A stretch of 64,000 nt of DNA from Mesorhizobium sp. M1B.F.Ca.ET.045.04.1.1 (GCF_003952465.1 NZ_CP034448.1:6549001-6613000), one strand, 5' to 3'; shown: positions 55,069 through 64,000, numbered from the stretch's first letter. The notes: generated by a model not told the origin, from the sequence alone. Made by a program: numbers and translations.

Positions 55069-55854
55069 ATGCAGAAGCGTTTTGACGGAAAGACACCGGT
55101 CGTCACGGGCGCCAGCGGCGGCATCGGCGCAGCCATGGCCAGGCGCTTCGTGACGGAAGGCGCTGCGGTCGTGGTCAGCGCCATCGACCCACGCGTCGAT
55201 GAGGTCGCGGCTACCCTTAAGGCTGCGGGCGCGAAGGTCGCCTCGATGCGCATGGACGTGACGAAGAAGGATGAGGTCGTGGCGCTCTACGATCTCGCCG
55301 AGAAGGAGTTCGGCCGCGTCGACATCTCGGTTCAGAACGCCGGCGTCATCACCATCGCCAAGATCGAGGCGATGACGGAAGCCGAGTGGGACAAGGTGAT
55401 GGCAGTGAACACCAAGGGCGTGTTCCTGTGCTGCCAGGAAGCGATCTCCCGCATGCGCAAGCATGGCCAAGGCGGCCGGCTGATCAACACGGCGTCCGGC
55501 CAGGCGCGGCAGGGTTTCATCTACACGCCGCATTATGCCGCCTCGAAGTTCGGGGTCGTTGGCATCACCCAGAGCCTCGCCAAGGAAGTGGCCAAAGAAA
55601 AGATCACCGTCAACGCCATCTGCCCCGGCATCATCGACACCGACATGTGGGCCTATAACGACACCGCCTGGGGCAAGTTGCTCGGCGACTACAAGCCGGG
55701 CGAGTTGATGGCGGAATGGGTGAAGAACATCCCCATGGGCCGCGCCGGCAGCGGCGAGGATGTTTCCGGCCTCGTCAGCTTCCTTGCCAGCGACGACGCG
55801 GCTTATATCACCGGACAGACGATCAATGTCGATGGCGGCCTGATCATGTCTTAG
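55069..55854 (+). CDS. short-chain dehydrogenase/reductase
   Basis: A 261-residue classical SDR. TGASGGIG near residue 14, QNAG near 90 (NNAG variant), NTASGQ with the catalytic serine near 143, and YAASK near 158. The C-terminal ITGQTINVDGGLIMS is typical. It resembles sorbitol or other polyol dehydrogenases; note the residue N to Q change in the NAG motif. Last gene of the operon; a perfect hairpin follows 7 bases after its stop. Confidence 0.9.
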   Translation: MQKRFDGKTPVVTGASGGIGAAMARRFVTEGAAVVVSAIDPRVDEVAATLKAAGAKVASMRMDVTKKDEVVALYDLAEKEFGRVDISVQNAGVITIAKIEAMTEAEWDKVMAVNTKGVFLCCQEAISRMRKHGQGGRLINTASGQARQGFIYTPHYAASKFGVVGITQSLAKEVAKEKITVNAICPGIIDTDMWAYNDTAWGKLLGDYKPGELMAEWVKNIPMGRAGSGEDVSGLVSFLASDDAAYITGQTINVDGGLIMS

Positions 55855-55861
55855 GGCTACC

Positions 55862-55885
55862 GGCTGCCCGGCGATCCGGGCAGCC
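55862..55885. terminator. hairpin between convergent genes
   Basis: GGCTGCCCGG and CCGGGCAGCC form a perfect 10-bp stem with a four-base loop in the short gap between the SDR gene and the monooxygenase remnant. No T-run on either strand, so bidirectional termination is only a guess. Confidence 0.4.
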
Positions 55886-55905
55886 ATGCCAGGCGCAGGC
55901 CGAGT

Positions 55906-57135
55906 CTACTCGGCCGCGACGCCCCTCACCTGCAGATAGCTCTCCATGGAATCGTCCATCGCCTGCAGCCAGGGCGTATGGTGCTTGGGCGCCATCGTGC
56001 CGGTCATCAGCGAGCGGTAGGCATTGTCGCGGAAGGCCATAATGTTCTCCATCTTGTGGTGCTCCCATTCCATGAAGGTGTGGTTGACCGCCTCGACGTC
56101 GAAGCCCGGGTAATCGGTCTGGTCCATGAGCTCCTTGGTGTAGTCGCCCTGGAACCAGATCATCTGCTCGGCGTCTTCGAGCGTCTCCTCGCGCCCGCGC
56201 CACTTGGCGCTGTGCTCGGCCATCGCCGCGGCGGAAGGCAGCTTGATGCGCCCCATGATGACGTCGCGCGCGTACCAGGCCTGCGCGTCGAACATGTTGA
56301 AGGTGTAGAACTGGTCCTGCATGCCGATATAGAACAGCTTCGGGTTCTTCTCCCAGACGACGCCTTCGTAGAGGTCCAGCGGCCACATGCGGTTGGCTGT
56401 CTTGAGTTTCAGGTCGTCGGTGAGGAACGGGAAGGAATGCAGGTAACCGGTGCACAGGATGATGGCATCGACCTCTTTGGTCGTGCCGTCCTTGAAGTGC
56501 GCCGTCTTGCCGACAACCTTTTGCAGGAGCGGCACCTCCTTCCAGTTCTCCGGCCATTTGAAGCCCATCGGCTTGGAACGGTAGCTGGAGGTGATCGACT
56601 TGGCGCCGTATTTGTAGCACTGCGAACCGATGTCCTCGGCCGAGTAGGAGCGGCCGATGATCAATATGTCCTTGCCCTTGAACTCCATCGCGTCGCGGAA
56701 ATCGTGGCTGTGCAGGATGCGGCCGTTGAAGGTGGCGAAGCCCTCGAAGAAAGGCACGTTGGGCACCGAGAAGTGGCCGGAGGCGACGACGACGTTGTCG
56801 AACTCTTCCGAATAGGTGACGTCGTTGGTGCGGTCATGCGCGGTGACGGTGAACTTCTTGGTCTCGTCGGAGAAAGTGACCATGCGCACGGGCGTGTTGA
56901 AGCGCACCCATTTGCGCACGCCCGACTTTTCCACGCGTCCCTTGATGTAGTCCCACAGCACGGCGCGCGGCGGATAGGAGGCGATCGGCCGGCCGAAATG
57001 TTCCTCGAAGGTGTAGTCGGCGAATTCGAGGCATTCCTTCGGCCCATTCGACCACAGATAGCGGTACATCGAGCCGTGCACCGGGTCGCCATGCTCGTCG
57101 AGGCCGGTGCGCCAGGTGTAGTTCCACAGCCCCCC
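55906..57135 (-). pseudogene. tmm: trimethylamine monooxygenase (Tmm), N-terminally truncated
   Basis: A flavin-containing monooxygenase that would oxidise trimethylamine to its N-oxide. The remnant matches remembered Ruegeria Tmm from GGLWNYTWRTGLDEHG onward, including HGSMYRYLWSNGPKE, the NADPH motif ILIIGRSYSAEDIGSQ and GTMAPKHHTPW near the end, with no internal stop. About 45-50 N-terminal residues are missing, including the FAD-binding GAGPSG motif. Upstream sequence is instead the C-terminal part of a luciferase-like monooxygenase in another frame. A GTG at 57081 could start a shorter product, but without FAD binding it should be inactive. Confidence 0.85.
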
Positions 57136-58264
57136 AGTCGGACTGCTATGGTTTTGGGCGTGCCAACGAAGGCGAGGCCTGAATAACCGCCAAGCCGCTG
57201 GGCGAGCTGACGGGCCGTGAGGTTCTCCCTGTGCGCCAGCTCGATGACGCGCTCGCGACTGCTTTTCGAGGCATTGGTGTCCGGCACATCCGGCAGCGGA
57301 CCGTCGGGATCGAAGCTGGACGCATCATGGCCGAGCGCGATCGACAGCGAGGCGATGCCGCTCTCGTAGTAGACCAGGCTGTCGAGCTTTGCCCGCTTGG
57401 CGCGCGCTTCCTCGATGCTGTTGCCGACGATGACGAAAGCGCCAGGCAGGATCTTGATGTCGTCGCGCGAGCGGCCGAGTTTTTCTGCGCGGCCCTTCAC
57501 ATCGGCGAAGAAGCGCCGGCCGGATGCAAGGTCGGACGGCGCCGCGAAGATCACCTCGGCGGTTTCGGCGGCCAGCTGGCGCCCGGCCTCGGACGCGCCA
57601 GCCTGAACAACGACCGGCCAGCCCTGAATGGGCCGGGCGATGTTGAGCGGTCCGCGCACCGACAGATGCTCTCCCGTGTGCGCCAGCACATGCAGCTTCG
57701 AGGGGTCGAAATAGAGTCCGCTTTCGGCGTCGCGGATGAAGGCATCGTCCGCAAAACTGTCCCACAGACCGGTCACGACATCGTAGAATTCGCGCGCCCG
57801 GTGGTAGCGTTCGTCGTGCTCGAAATGCCCGTCGAGGCCGAAATTCAGGGCTGCGTCGGGGTTCGACGTCGTCACGATGTTCCAGCCGGCGCGCCCACCG
57901 CTGATGTGATCCAGCGAAGCGAAACGACGCGCGATATGGCGGGCGCGTCGAAAGTGGTCGAGGCGGTGGCGACAAGGCCGATGTGATCGGTGACAGCAGC
58001 GAGTGCCGACAACAGCGTGAACGGCTCGAAGGAGGTCACCGTATGGCTTCGCCGCAGCGCCTCGATCGGCATGTTGAGCACGGCCAGATGGTCGGCCATG
58101 AAGAAGGCGTCGAACTTCGCCGCTTCGAGCGTCTGCGCGAAACGCTTCAAATGCGCGAAGTTGAAGTTGGCGTCGGGATAGGCGCCCGGGTAGCGCCATG
58201 CGCTGGTATGAAGACTGACCGGGCGCATGAAGGCGCCGAGACGCAATTGCTTTCGTTCAGCCAT
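57136..58264 (-). pseudogene. NtaA/SnaA-type luciferase-like monooxygenase, frameshifted and C-terminally truncated
   Basis: An FMN-dependent monooxygenase family that oxidises nitrilotriacetate, sulfur compounds and others. The N-terminal piece (MAERKQLRLGAFMRPV to VATASTTFDAP) and the continuation (HIARRFASLDHISGGRAGWN onward) are in different frames; one base appears lost near 57938-57944. The conserved tail ends abruptly after LAFVGTPKTIAVRL, where about 65-70 residues are missing, and Tmm sequence begins. The ATG is at 58264. Both defects mark it as a pseudogene. Confidence 0.85.
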
Positions 58265-58401
58265 GCGAAGTGATCCAGCGACGATGGGCGTTGCCGCTCC
58301 GTATCAGCACAGGATCGGACTGCGGTGGTCCGCTGAAAAGGAATTCTGTTTTGCTTGGCCGCTGCCGAGGAGCAATTTTCGCGCGTCGCAGGGTGAGATG
58401 C

Positions 58402-58441
58402 GGATCATCCGCCACCGATTCTCGCCGATGGCGGATGATCC
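58402..58441 (-). terminator. strong hairpin after the RND gene
   Basis: A 13-bp perfect stem (58402-58414 with 58429-58441, arm GGATCATCCGCCA) lies 14 bases after the stop of the pump gene that ends at 58456. No T-run follows, so it may be a processing or attenuation structure. Confidence 0.5.
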
Positions 58442-58455
58442 TAGGTTGCCACCTT

Positions 58456-61400
58456 TTATTCCGCAGCCAGTGCCAGCTGCGGTCTTTCGATGCCTTCGAT
58501 CTGTTCCGGCTCCGGCGCCTGCTCGTCGGTCTTGGCCTTCTTGGGCGCGCGGGCGAAGAACAGCGCATAGCCTGCCGGCAGCACCAGGATGGTGAGCACG
58601 GTGGCGACCAGGATGCCGCCCATCATGGCGTAGGCCAGCGGCCCCCAGAAGACGGCGCGCGAGATCGGGATCAGCGCCAAGACCGCGGTCAGCGCCGTCA
58701 GCATGATCGGCCGGAAGCGGCGGACGGCCGCGCCGACAATCGCCTCCGATCGCTCCATGCCCGCCGCGATGTCCTGATCGATCTGGTCGACCAGGATGAT
58801 CGAGTTGCGCATGATGATGCCGAGCAGCGCAATGACGCCGAGGATGGCGACGAAGCCGAACGGCGCGCCGCTGATCAAAAGCGCTGCCGCGGCGCCGATG
58901 ATGCCGAGCGGACCGGTCGCCAGCACCAGCATCGACTTGCCGAAATGCTGCAGCTGGACCATCAGCAAGACGACGATGATGGCCAGCATGATCGGCGCCT
59001 TGGCCGCGATCGAGGCCTGGCTTTCGGCCGAGTCCTCAGCACCGCCCTGGATCTCGATCTTGTAGCCGGGGGCAAGACCGGCGCGCAGGTCCTTCATGTC
59101 GTTGTACATCTTGGTGACGACGTCGTTCGACTGCACGCCGTCCGGCAGCGTGCCGCGCACGCTGATCGTGGGCAGGCGATCACGCCGCCATTCGATGCCC
59201 TGCTCCATGACGGGCACCACCTTGGCCACCTGCGACAGCGGCACCGAGCCGCCGAAGTCGGTCGGGATGTAGACCGAGTCGACCGATGAGAGCAGATGAC
59301 GGCTCGCCTCCGGCTCGCGGGCGACGATCGAGACCGTCTCCTCGCCGTCGCGGAAATCGTCGAGCGGCGCGCCGGACATGGTCGCCTGCAGCATCTGGCG
59401 GATGCGCTGCGAGGTGACGCCGAGCGCGCGGGCGCGGTCCTGGTCGATGACCAGCTTCATCGCCGGCACCGGCTCCAGCCAATCGTCATGGACGGCGCCG
59501 AGCAGCGGGTTCGCCTGGAACCTTGCCTTCACCTCGTCGGCGATGCGGCGCACTTCCTGTCGGTCCGGACCCATGACGCGCATCTGCACCGGCCAACCGG
59601 TCGGAGGCCCAAGGAACAGGCGGTCGACCTTGGCGCGGATCGACGGGAAATCCTTGGCCAGGATCGAGCGCAGCTTGACAATCAACCGCTCGCGCGCCGG
59701 CTCGTCCTTGGCCATCACCAGGAGCTGGGCGAAGTTCGGGTTCCTGAGCTGCTGGTCGAGCGGCAGGAAGAAGCGCGGCGCACCCTCGCCGATGTAAGTG
59801 GCGATGAAGCGTTTGTCCTGGTCGTCCATCATCCTTGATTCCAGCGCCTTGGCCTGCGTCTCGACCTCCTTGATTGAGGTGCCTTCCGGCAGCCAGAGAT
59901 CGACCAGGATTTCCGGGCGCGAGGACTGCGGGAAGAAGTTCTGCGGAATGAACTGGAAGGCCCAGAGACTGGTGCCGAAGGTGACCAGCGTCATCACCAA
60001 AACGATGATGCGGTGGCGCACCGCCCAAGTGACCGTCGCACGAAGCCGCCGGTAGAAGCGCGTGTCGAAGACGTCGTGATGGGTGCCGGCGTGCTTGCGC
60101 TGCTTCAGGATCATGTAGCCGAGCCACGGCGTGAAATAGACGGCGACGAACCACGACACCACCAGCGCGATGCCGACGACATAGAACAGCGTGCGCACAT
60201 ATTCGCCGGCGGTTGAGGCGGCGAAGCCGACCGGGATGAAGCCGGCGGTGGTGATCAGCGTGCCGGTGAGCATCGGGAAGGCGGTCGAGGAATAGGCGAA
60301 GCTTGCCGCCTCGATCTTGACCAGCCCTTCCTCGAGCTTTCGCTCCATCATCTCGACGACGATCATGGCGTCGTCGACCAATAGGCCGAGCGCGATGATC
60401 AGCGCGCCGAGCGAGATGCGCTGCAGGTCGATGCCGATCTCATACATGATGGCGAAGGTGGCGGCTAAAACCAGCGGAATGGCGATCGCGATCACCAGGC
60501 CGGAGCGCCAGCCGATCGACAGGAACGAGACGACAAGCACGATGAGCAGCGCTTCGCCGAGCGCCTCCATGAACTCGTTCACGGCGTCCTTGACGACCTC
60601 CGGCTGGTCGGAGATCTGGTCGACCGCCACGCCGTAAGGCAGGCCTTCCTCGAAGCGCTTGTAGGTCGCTTCGACATCCTTGCCGACGTCCCTGACGTTA
60701 AAACCCTTGGCCATGACGACGCCGACCTGGACACTCTCGTGGCCGTTGAAGCGGTATTTGCGCTGGTACGGATCCTCGAGGCCGGAGGTGACCGTGGCGA
60801 TGTCGCCGAGGCGCGTCACCTGGTTGCCGGCGCGCAGCCTCAGCTCGCGGATGTCGGCAGCCTTGGCGACGTCGCCCTCGACCGAAATGCGGACCGAGCG
60901 CAGACCGGTGTCGACCGAGCCGGCCGGATCGACGGCGTTCTGGCCTTTCACGGCGTTCTGCAGGTCGACTATGGTCAGGCCACGCTCGGCAAGCGCCTTG
61001 GACGAGACGTCGATGTAGATCTTCTCCGGCTGGTCGCCGATGATGACGGCCTTCTCGACGCCCGGCGTCGCCAGCAGCATGTCACGCGCCTGGATGGCGA
61101 ACTTCTTCAGCTCCGGATAGCTGAAGCCGTCGCCGCTGATCGAATGCAGCGTGATGAAGGTGTCGCCGAACTCGTCGTTGAAATAAGGGCCGAGCAGGCC
61201 CTGCGGCAGTTCATTAGCGATGTCGCCGACCTTCTTGCGCACCTGGTAGAAGGCGTCCTTCACCTCTTCGGCATTGGTGTCGCCCTTGACCTGCAAGGTG
61301 ATGATGGCGCTGCCGGCACGGGTGTAGGAGCGCACGAAATCGAGATGCGGCGTTTCCTGCAGCTTGCGCTCGATCTTGTTGACCACCTGGTCTTCCATGT

Positions 61401-61605
61401 CCTGGATCGAGGCGCCAGGCCACACCGCCTGCACCACCATGACACGGAAGGTGAAGTCCGGGTCTTCCTTCTGGCCCATGCGCATCAGGCCGAGCGCGCC
61501 GGCCAGGATGATCAGGCCGAACAGGAAGCGGGCGATGCTCGGATGTCCGATCGCCCAGCGCGAGAGGTTGAAGGGCCGCTTTTCGGTGCTGCTGTCGGTG
61601 GTCAT
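58456..61605 (-). CDS. RND efflux pump inner-membrane subunit (HAE1 type, second pump)
   Basis: A 1049-residue proton-driven exporter. After FNLSRWAIGHPSIARFLFGL comes the first helix; the helix-4 Asp-Asp pair is in LGLLVDDAMIVVEMMERKLE. The helix-10 site reads GIIMRNSIILVDQIDQD, with no lysine where AcrB has AAKNAILIV, as in a separate branch of the HAE1 family. The ATG at 61605 is chosen; a TTG at 61623 is possible. It lies 246 bases after its adaptor gene on the same strand. Confidence 0.93.
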   Translation of the reverse strand: MTTDSSTEKRPFNLSRWAIGHPSIARFLFGLIILAGALGLMRMGQKEDPDFTFRVMVVQAVWPGASIQDMEDQVVNKIERKLQETPHLDFVRSYTRAGSAIITLQVKGDTNAEEVKDAFYQVRKKVGDIANELPQGLLGPYFNDEFGDTFITLHSISGDGFSYPELKKFAIQARDMLLATPGVEKAVIIGDQPEKIYIDVSSKALAERGLTIVDLQNAVKGQNAVDPAGSVDTGLRSVRISVEGDVAKAADIRELRLRAGNQVTRLGDIATVTSGLEDPYQRKYRFNGHESVQVGVVMAKGFNVRDVGKDVEATYKRFEEGLPYGVAVDQISDQPEVVKDAVNEFMEALGEALLIVLVVSFLSIGWRSGLVIAIAIPLVLAATFAIMYEIGIDLQRISLGALIIALGLLVDDAMIVVEMMERKLEEGLVKIEAASFAYSSTAFPMLTGTLITTAGFIPVGFAASTAGEYVRTLFYVVGIALVVSWFVAVYFTPWLGYMILKQRKHAGTHHDVFDTRFYRRLRATVTWAVRHRIIVLVMTLVTFGTSLWAFQFIPQNFFPQSSRPEILVDLWLPEGTSIKEVETQAKALESRMMDDQDKRFIATYIGEGAPRFFLPLDQQLRNPNFAQLLVMAKDEPARERLIVKLRSILAKDFPSIRAKVDRLFLGPPTGWPVQMRVMGPDRQEVRRIADEVKARFQANPLLGAVHDDWLEPVPAMKLVIDQDRARALGVTSQRIRQMLQATMSGAPLDDFRDGEETVSIVAREPEASRHLLSSVDSVYIPTDFGGSVPLSQVAKVVPVMEQGIEWRRDRLPTISVRGTLPDGVQSNDVVTKMYNDMKDLRAGLAPGYKIEIQGGAEDSAESQASIAAKAPIMLAIIVVLLMVQLQHFGKSMLVLATGPLGIIGAAAALLISGAPFGFVAILGVIALLGIIMRNSIILVDQIDQDIAAGMERSEAIVGAAVRRFRPIMLTALTAVLALIPISRAVFWGPLAYAMMGGILVATVLTILVLPAGYALFFARAPKKAKTDEQAPEPEQIEGIERPQLALAAE

Positions 61606-61851
61606 GGCGCAAGTCCAGTCCAATTGGCCGGCAAGGCACGCTTGCCCTGCTGCTCATGAATTCTCGGTCGGGCTTCCGGGCGGCGAGGCACCTCAAGCGG
61701 AGAGAGACTCGCAATCGCGTTTGAAGCGGCCGTGGCGCGGGGGATACCAACATGCCGGCATCTCACGATCGGGCGCCTGCCGCCCGGAACCCATGCCCTT
61801 CCCGGCTCGCGGCTTGCGCAGCGAGAGCGGGAAAGGCGTTCGTACGCCTGG

Positions 61852-63018
61852 CTAGCGCAGGCTGCTGGTGGTCGCGACGTCGCCCTCCGCCGAGGCGGAC
61901 TGCTGGGCGACGTCGCCGGAAAACTTGACCTTCAGGTTTTCGGTCATGAACTGCGTGCCGGCGGCTACCACCACGTCGCCCTGCTTCAGGCCATCGGCCA
62001 CGGCGACACCGTCGGCGGTGAAATTGGCAATCTTGATCGGACGCGGATGCACCGTGTCGCTCGCGCGGTCGACCGTCCAGACGATCTTCTTCCCGTCCTT
62101 TTCAGTCATGGCGGTCAGCGGGATCGACACGAGCTGAGCCTTGCTGCCGACGGTTGCCGCGACGTTGGCTGTCATGCCGAGCAGCACGCGCGGATCATTG
62201 GGCAGCGAAACACGAACCGCGAAGGTGCGCGACTGCGGATCGGCGCTGCCGGCCACCTCGCGGACCTTGCCGTCAAGGGTCAGCGAATCGTCCGACCAGA
62301 AGCTCGCCTTGACCTCCTTGCCCGGACGGAACCCGGCGATGTCCATTTCGGGCACCGCAATCAGCACTTCCTTCTCGCCGTCGACGGCGACCGTCATGAC
62401 AGGCGTGCCGGCGCCGACCACCTGGCCGATATCGGCGGAGATGGCGGTGACGATGCCAGCCTTGCTGGCCTTGAGATCGGTGTAGTGGACCTGGTTCTCA
62501 GCCTGGGCCAGCGTCGAACGGGCGGCATCGCGCGTCGCCACCGCCTGATCGTAGCTCAGCGTCGCCTGATCGAGCTGCGACTTCGGCGCGAAGTTCTTGG
62601 CATAGAGCTGCTCTGCGCGCTTCCTGGCGAGATCGACCGTCTCGACCTGCCGCTCGGCGGCATCGAGGCTCGCCTCAGCGCTCTTCACCGACAGCTCGTA
62701 GTCGGACGGGTCGACGCGGGCGAGCACATCGCCCTCGTTCACATGCTGGCCGATGTCGACGAGACGCTCGGTGACCTTGCCGGCGATGCGGAAGCCGAGA
62801 TTCATTTCGGTGCGGGCGCGCACAGAACCGGAATAATCGAGCTGGCGAGTGGTTTGCGCCTCGCCGATCTCGACCACTTTCACCGGACGGATGACTTCCT
62901 GGACGACCGCCGCCTTCTCCTGGCTGCAGCCGGCAAGGCCGAGCGCCGCGATGACGAGGCCGGCGACCGGGAGGCCGGCGACTGATAGCCTGCGGAGGAT
63001 GGAATTGGACAAAGACAC
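61852..63018 (-). CDS. RND efflux periplasmic adaptor, lipoprotein
   Basis: A 388-residue adaptor. The signal peptide ends with the lipobox LAGC (Cys near residue 26), so it is lipid-anchored. The lipoyl halves are LGFRIAGKVTERLVDIGQHV and YTDLKASKAGIVTAISADIG, with an alpha-hairpin between them and a C-terminal barrel domain. The start is GTG at 63018 with GGGAG seven bases upstream; the longer open frame overlaps the TetR gene. It is 53 bases downstream of the TetR gene on the same strand and upstream of the pump gene, so the three probably form one operon. Confidence 0.92.
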   Translation of the reverse strand: MSLSNSILRRLSVAGLPVAGLVIAALGLAGCSQEKAAVVQEVIRPVKVVEIGEAQTTRQLDYSGSVRARTEMNLGFRIAGKVTERLVDIGQHVNEGDVLARVDPSDYELSVKSAEASLDAAERQVETVDLARKRAEQLYAKNFAPKSQLDQATLSYDQAVATRDAARSTLAQAENQVHYTDLKASKAGIVTAISADIGQVVGAGTPVMTVAVDGEKEVLIAVPEMDIAGFRPGKEVKASFWSDDSLTLDGKVREVAGSADPQSRTFAVRVSLPNDPRVLLGMTANVAATVGSKAQLVSIPLTAMTEKDGKKIVWTVDRASDTVHPRPIKIANFTADGVAVADGLKQGDVVVAAGTQFMTENLKVKFSGDVAQQSASAEGDVATTSSLR

Positions 63019-63071
63019 CTTAGCACTCCCGAACTGGAAATGAACGTCGACCGGCACCCGGCGGGCAGCGG

Positions 63072-63677
63072 CTATTTCAAGGCTCTGATTGCGTATTCGA
63101 TGAGGTCGTCGGGCATCGCCCGGTTGGTCTTGGCAAGGCACTGCGCGACCATCTGCGGATGGCACAGAATGACGGTGGCGGCGCCGAAGCAGCGCGACGC
63201 AATCACAGGGTCCTGCTTCCTGAACTCGCCGGCCTCGATGCCCTCGCGGATCACCTCGGCGAACAGGTCGTGGATGCGATCGACATGCTTGTCGATGACG
63301 CCCCAGTCGCGTTCGAGCGCAACGATGACCATCTCGTGGACCTTCTGGTCGTCGAGCATGACTTCCAGCGTCATCTTGTATTGCGCATGCACATAGCGGC
63401 GCAGCCGCTCCTCGGCGCTGAGCGGCAGGCGCGAGATCTCGTAAGCCATCGCGTAGCTGGCGCCGAGCATGCGACCGCAAACGGCCTGGTGGATTTCCAC
63501 CTTGGAGGCGAAGAAACGGTAGATGTTGGCCGGCGACATGCCGAGCTCGCGGGCAATGTCTGCGACGTTGGTCTTGCCGTAGCCGTAGTGCCGGAACAGG
63601 CGTTCGGCGCAGTCGAGAATGCGGGTCACATTCTCCTGTCTGGCGGGATCGGCCACGATGTTGGCGGCTTCTGACAT
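63072..63677 (-). CDS. TetR-family regulator of the second RND pump
   Basis: A 201-residue repressor from the ATG at 63677. The helix-turn-helix is NVTRILDCAERLFRHYGYGK then RELGMSPANIYRFFASKVEI. An in-frame ATG at 63716 would put the start inside a clear inverted repeat (63682-63733), so the later start is preferred. First gene of the adaptor-pump unit; autoregulation through that repeat is likely. Confidence 0.9.
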   Translation of the reverse strand: MSEAANIVADPARQENVTRILDCAERLFRHYGYGKTNVADIARELGMSPANIYRFFASKVEIHQAVCGRMLGASYAMAYEISRLPLSAEERLRRYVHAQYKMTLEVMLDDQKVHEMVIVALERDWGVIDKHVDRIHDLFAEVIREGIEAGEFRKQDPVIASRCFGAATVILCHPQMVAQCLAKTNRAMPDDLIEYAIRALK

Positions 63678-63681
63678 GACG

Positions 63682-63733
63682 CTTTCGTTTGACGAGTGAC
63701 GAATTTCAATTTTCATCACTCGTAAATCGAAAG
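63682..63733. promoter_or_regulatory. candidate TetR operator, 17-base imperfect inverted repeat
   Basis: CTTTCGTTTGACGAGTG (63682-63698) and CACTCGTAAATCGAAAG (63717-63733) match at 14 of 17 positions when inverted. It lies directly upstream of the TetR start at 63677. Confidence 0.65.
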
Positions 63734-63836
63734 AAGCGAGATGTCAACGCGAAATCGACGTACGTGTATACTTGGTGACAGATGGTGACAGCGGGGAGCT
63801 GTTTAAGAGTGAAAGGGCGATATGCCGCGATCCTTC

Positions 63837-63872
63837 GCGCCCCCCTCTGTTCGGCAGGACAGAGGGGGGCGC
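63837..63872. repeat. hairpin repeat, single unit
   Basis: GCGCCCCCCTCTGT pairs with ACAGAGGGGGGCGC (14 bp, loop TCGGCAGG). It appears to be a shortened member of the TCTCCC family, as only the outer part is left. It lies after the acyl-CoA synthetase stop codon, as read on the minus strand. Confidence 0.75.
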
Positions 63873-63905
63873 TGTCCCGCCGACGTCGAACTTGGCCTCG
63901 CCGAG

Positions 63906-64000
63906 CTACGCTCCCTTCGCCATTTCCCGCAGCCGGAACTTCTGGATCTTCCCCGTCGAAGTCTTCGGGATCTCGGCGAACACCACCGCTTTCGGCACCT
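63906..64000 (-). CDS. acyl-CoA synthetase, C-terminal end (partial)
   Basis: The last 30 codons, VPKAVVFAEIPKTSTGKIQK then FRLREMAKGA, ending at TAG (63906-63908). The PKTSTGKIQKF motif with its catalytic lysine is diagnostic of AMP-forming acyl-CoA ligases. The rest lies beyond the right edge; substrate unknown. Confidence 0.85.
   Translation of the reverse strand, partial: VPKAVVFAEIPKTSTGKIQKFRLREMAKGA

Noticed and set aside
56661..58199. 512-codon frame as a fused monooxygenase
   Set aside because: Its middle part is luciferase-like, but its beginning and its end are out of frame with the conserved proteins, so it is no functional fusion.

Overview
The window looks like a chromosomal segment of a Hyphomicrobiales (Rhizobiales) alphaproteobacterium, most likely Mesorhizobium or a close relative. 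The basis is high GC, many ABC importers with GntR/LysR/TetR/SorC/LacI regulators, a BacA-type SbmA homologue, an alpha-r14 (NfeR1-type) small RNA, and two families of short palindromic intergenic repeats typical of this group. I saw no rRNA, tRNA, insertion sequence, phage gene or CRISPR array. The taxonomic call is inference from remembered families.

Left part (1-7.1 kb): N-terminal half of bacA running off the edge, a YbfB/YjiJ-type MFS transporter, a small unknown gene divergent from a GcvA-like LysR regulator, an M29 aminopeptidase, a DUF488 protein, an ArsC/Spx-like protein, an ArsR regulator coupled to an AHSA1-type SRPBCC protein, and a SnoaL-like protein.

7.2-22.4 kb: two neighbouring polyamine-type ABC transporter clusters. 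The first (minus strand, 15302 to 7209) is a tightly packed operon of binding protein, ATPase, two permeases, a gamma-glutamyltransferase without signal peptide, an oxalyl-CoA-synthetase-like ligase and a ketopantoate-reductase-like protein, with a divergent GntR regulator. The second holds a PuuB-like FAD oxidoreductase, two permeases, a binding protein, a PuuR-like HTH-cupin regulator and an ATPase whose N-terminus is partly encoded by a palindromic repeat. Together they suggest uptake and breakdown of polyamines or their gamma-glutamyl derivatives.

22.8-28.3 kb: a XylX-like 2-keto-3-deoxy-sugar-acid dehydratase followed by a sugar ABC importer and a LacI regulator. 28.4-34.0 kb: an alpha-r14 sRNA with three anti-Shine-Dalgarno loops, then a TetR regulator divergent from an operon of a small protein, an AcrB-type RND pump and its adaptor.

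34.1-45.6 kb: a GntR regulator and an enolase-superfamily enzyme, then an oligopeptide-type ABC system with a Tat-type binding protein, two permeases (the first with an apparent AUC start) and a fused double ATPase, a LysR regulator, a second paralogous Tat-type binding protein and a tandem DUF427 protein.

45.9-55.9 kb: a carbohydrate locus with a COG4091 dehydrogenase-like protein, FGGY kinase, SorC regulator, ribose-type ABC importer and two short-chain dehydrogenases; its substrate is not recognisable and it is the best candidate for an undescribed pathway. 55.9-58.3 kb: two broken monooxygenase genes, a luciferase-like monooxygenase with a frameshift and missing C-terminus joined to a trimethylamine monooxygenase missing its N-terminus. 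58.4-64 kb: a second RND pump, its lipoprotein adaptor, a TetR regulator with a clear operator, and the tail of an acyl-CoA synthetase at the right edge.
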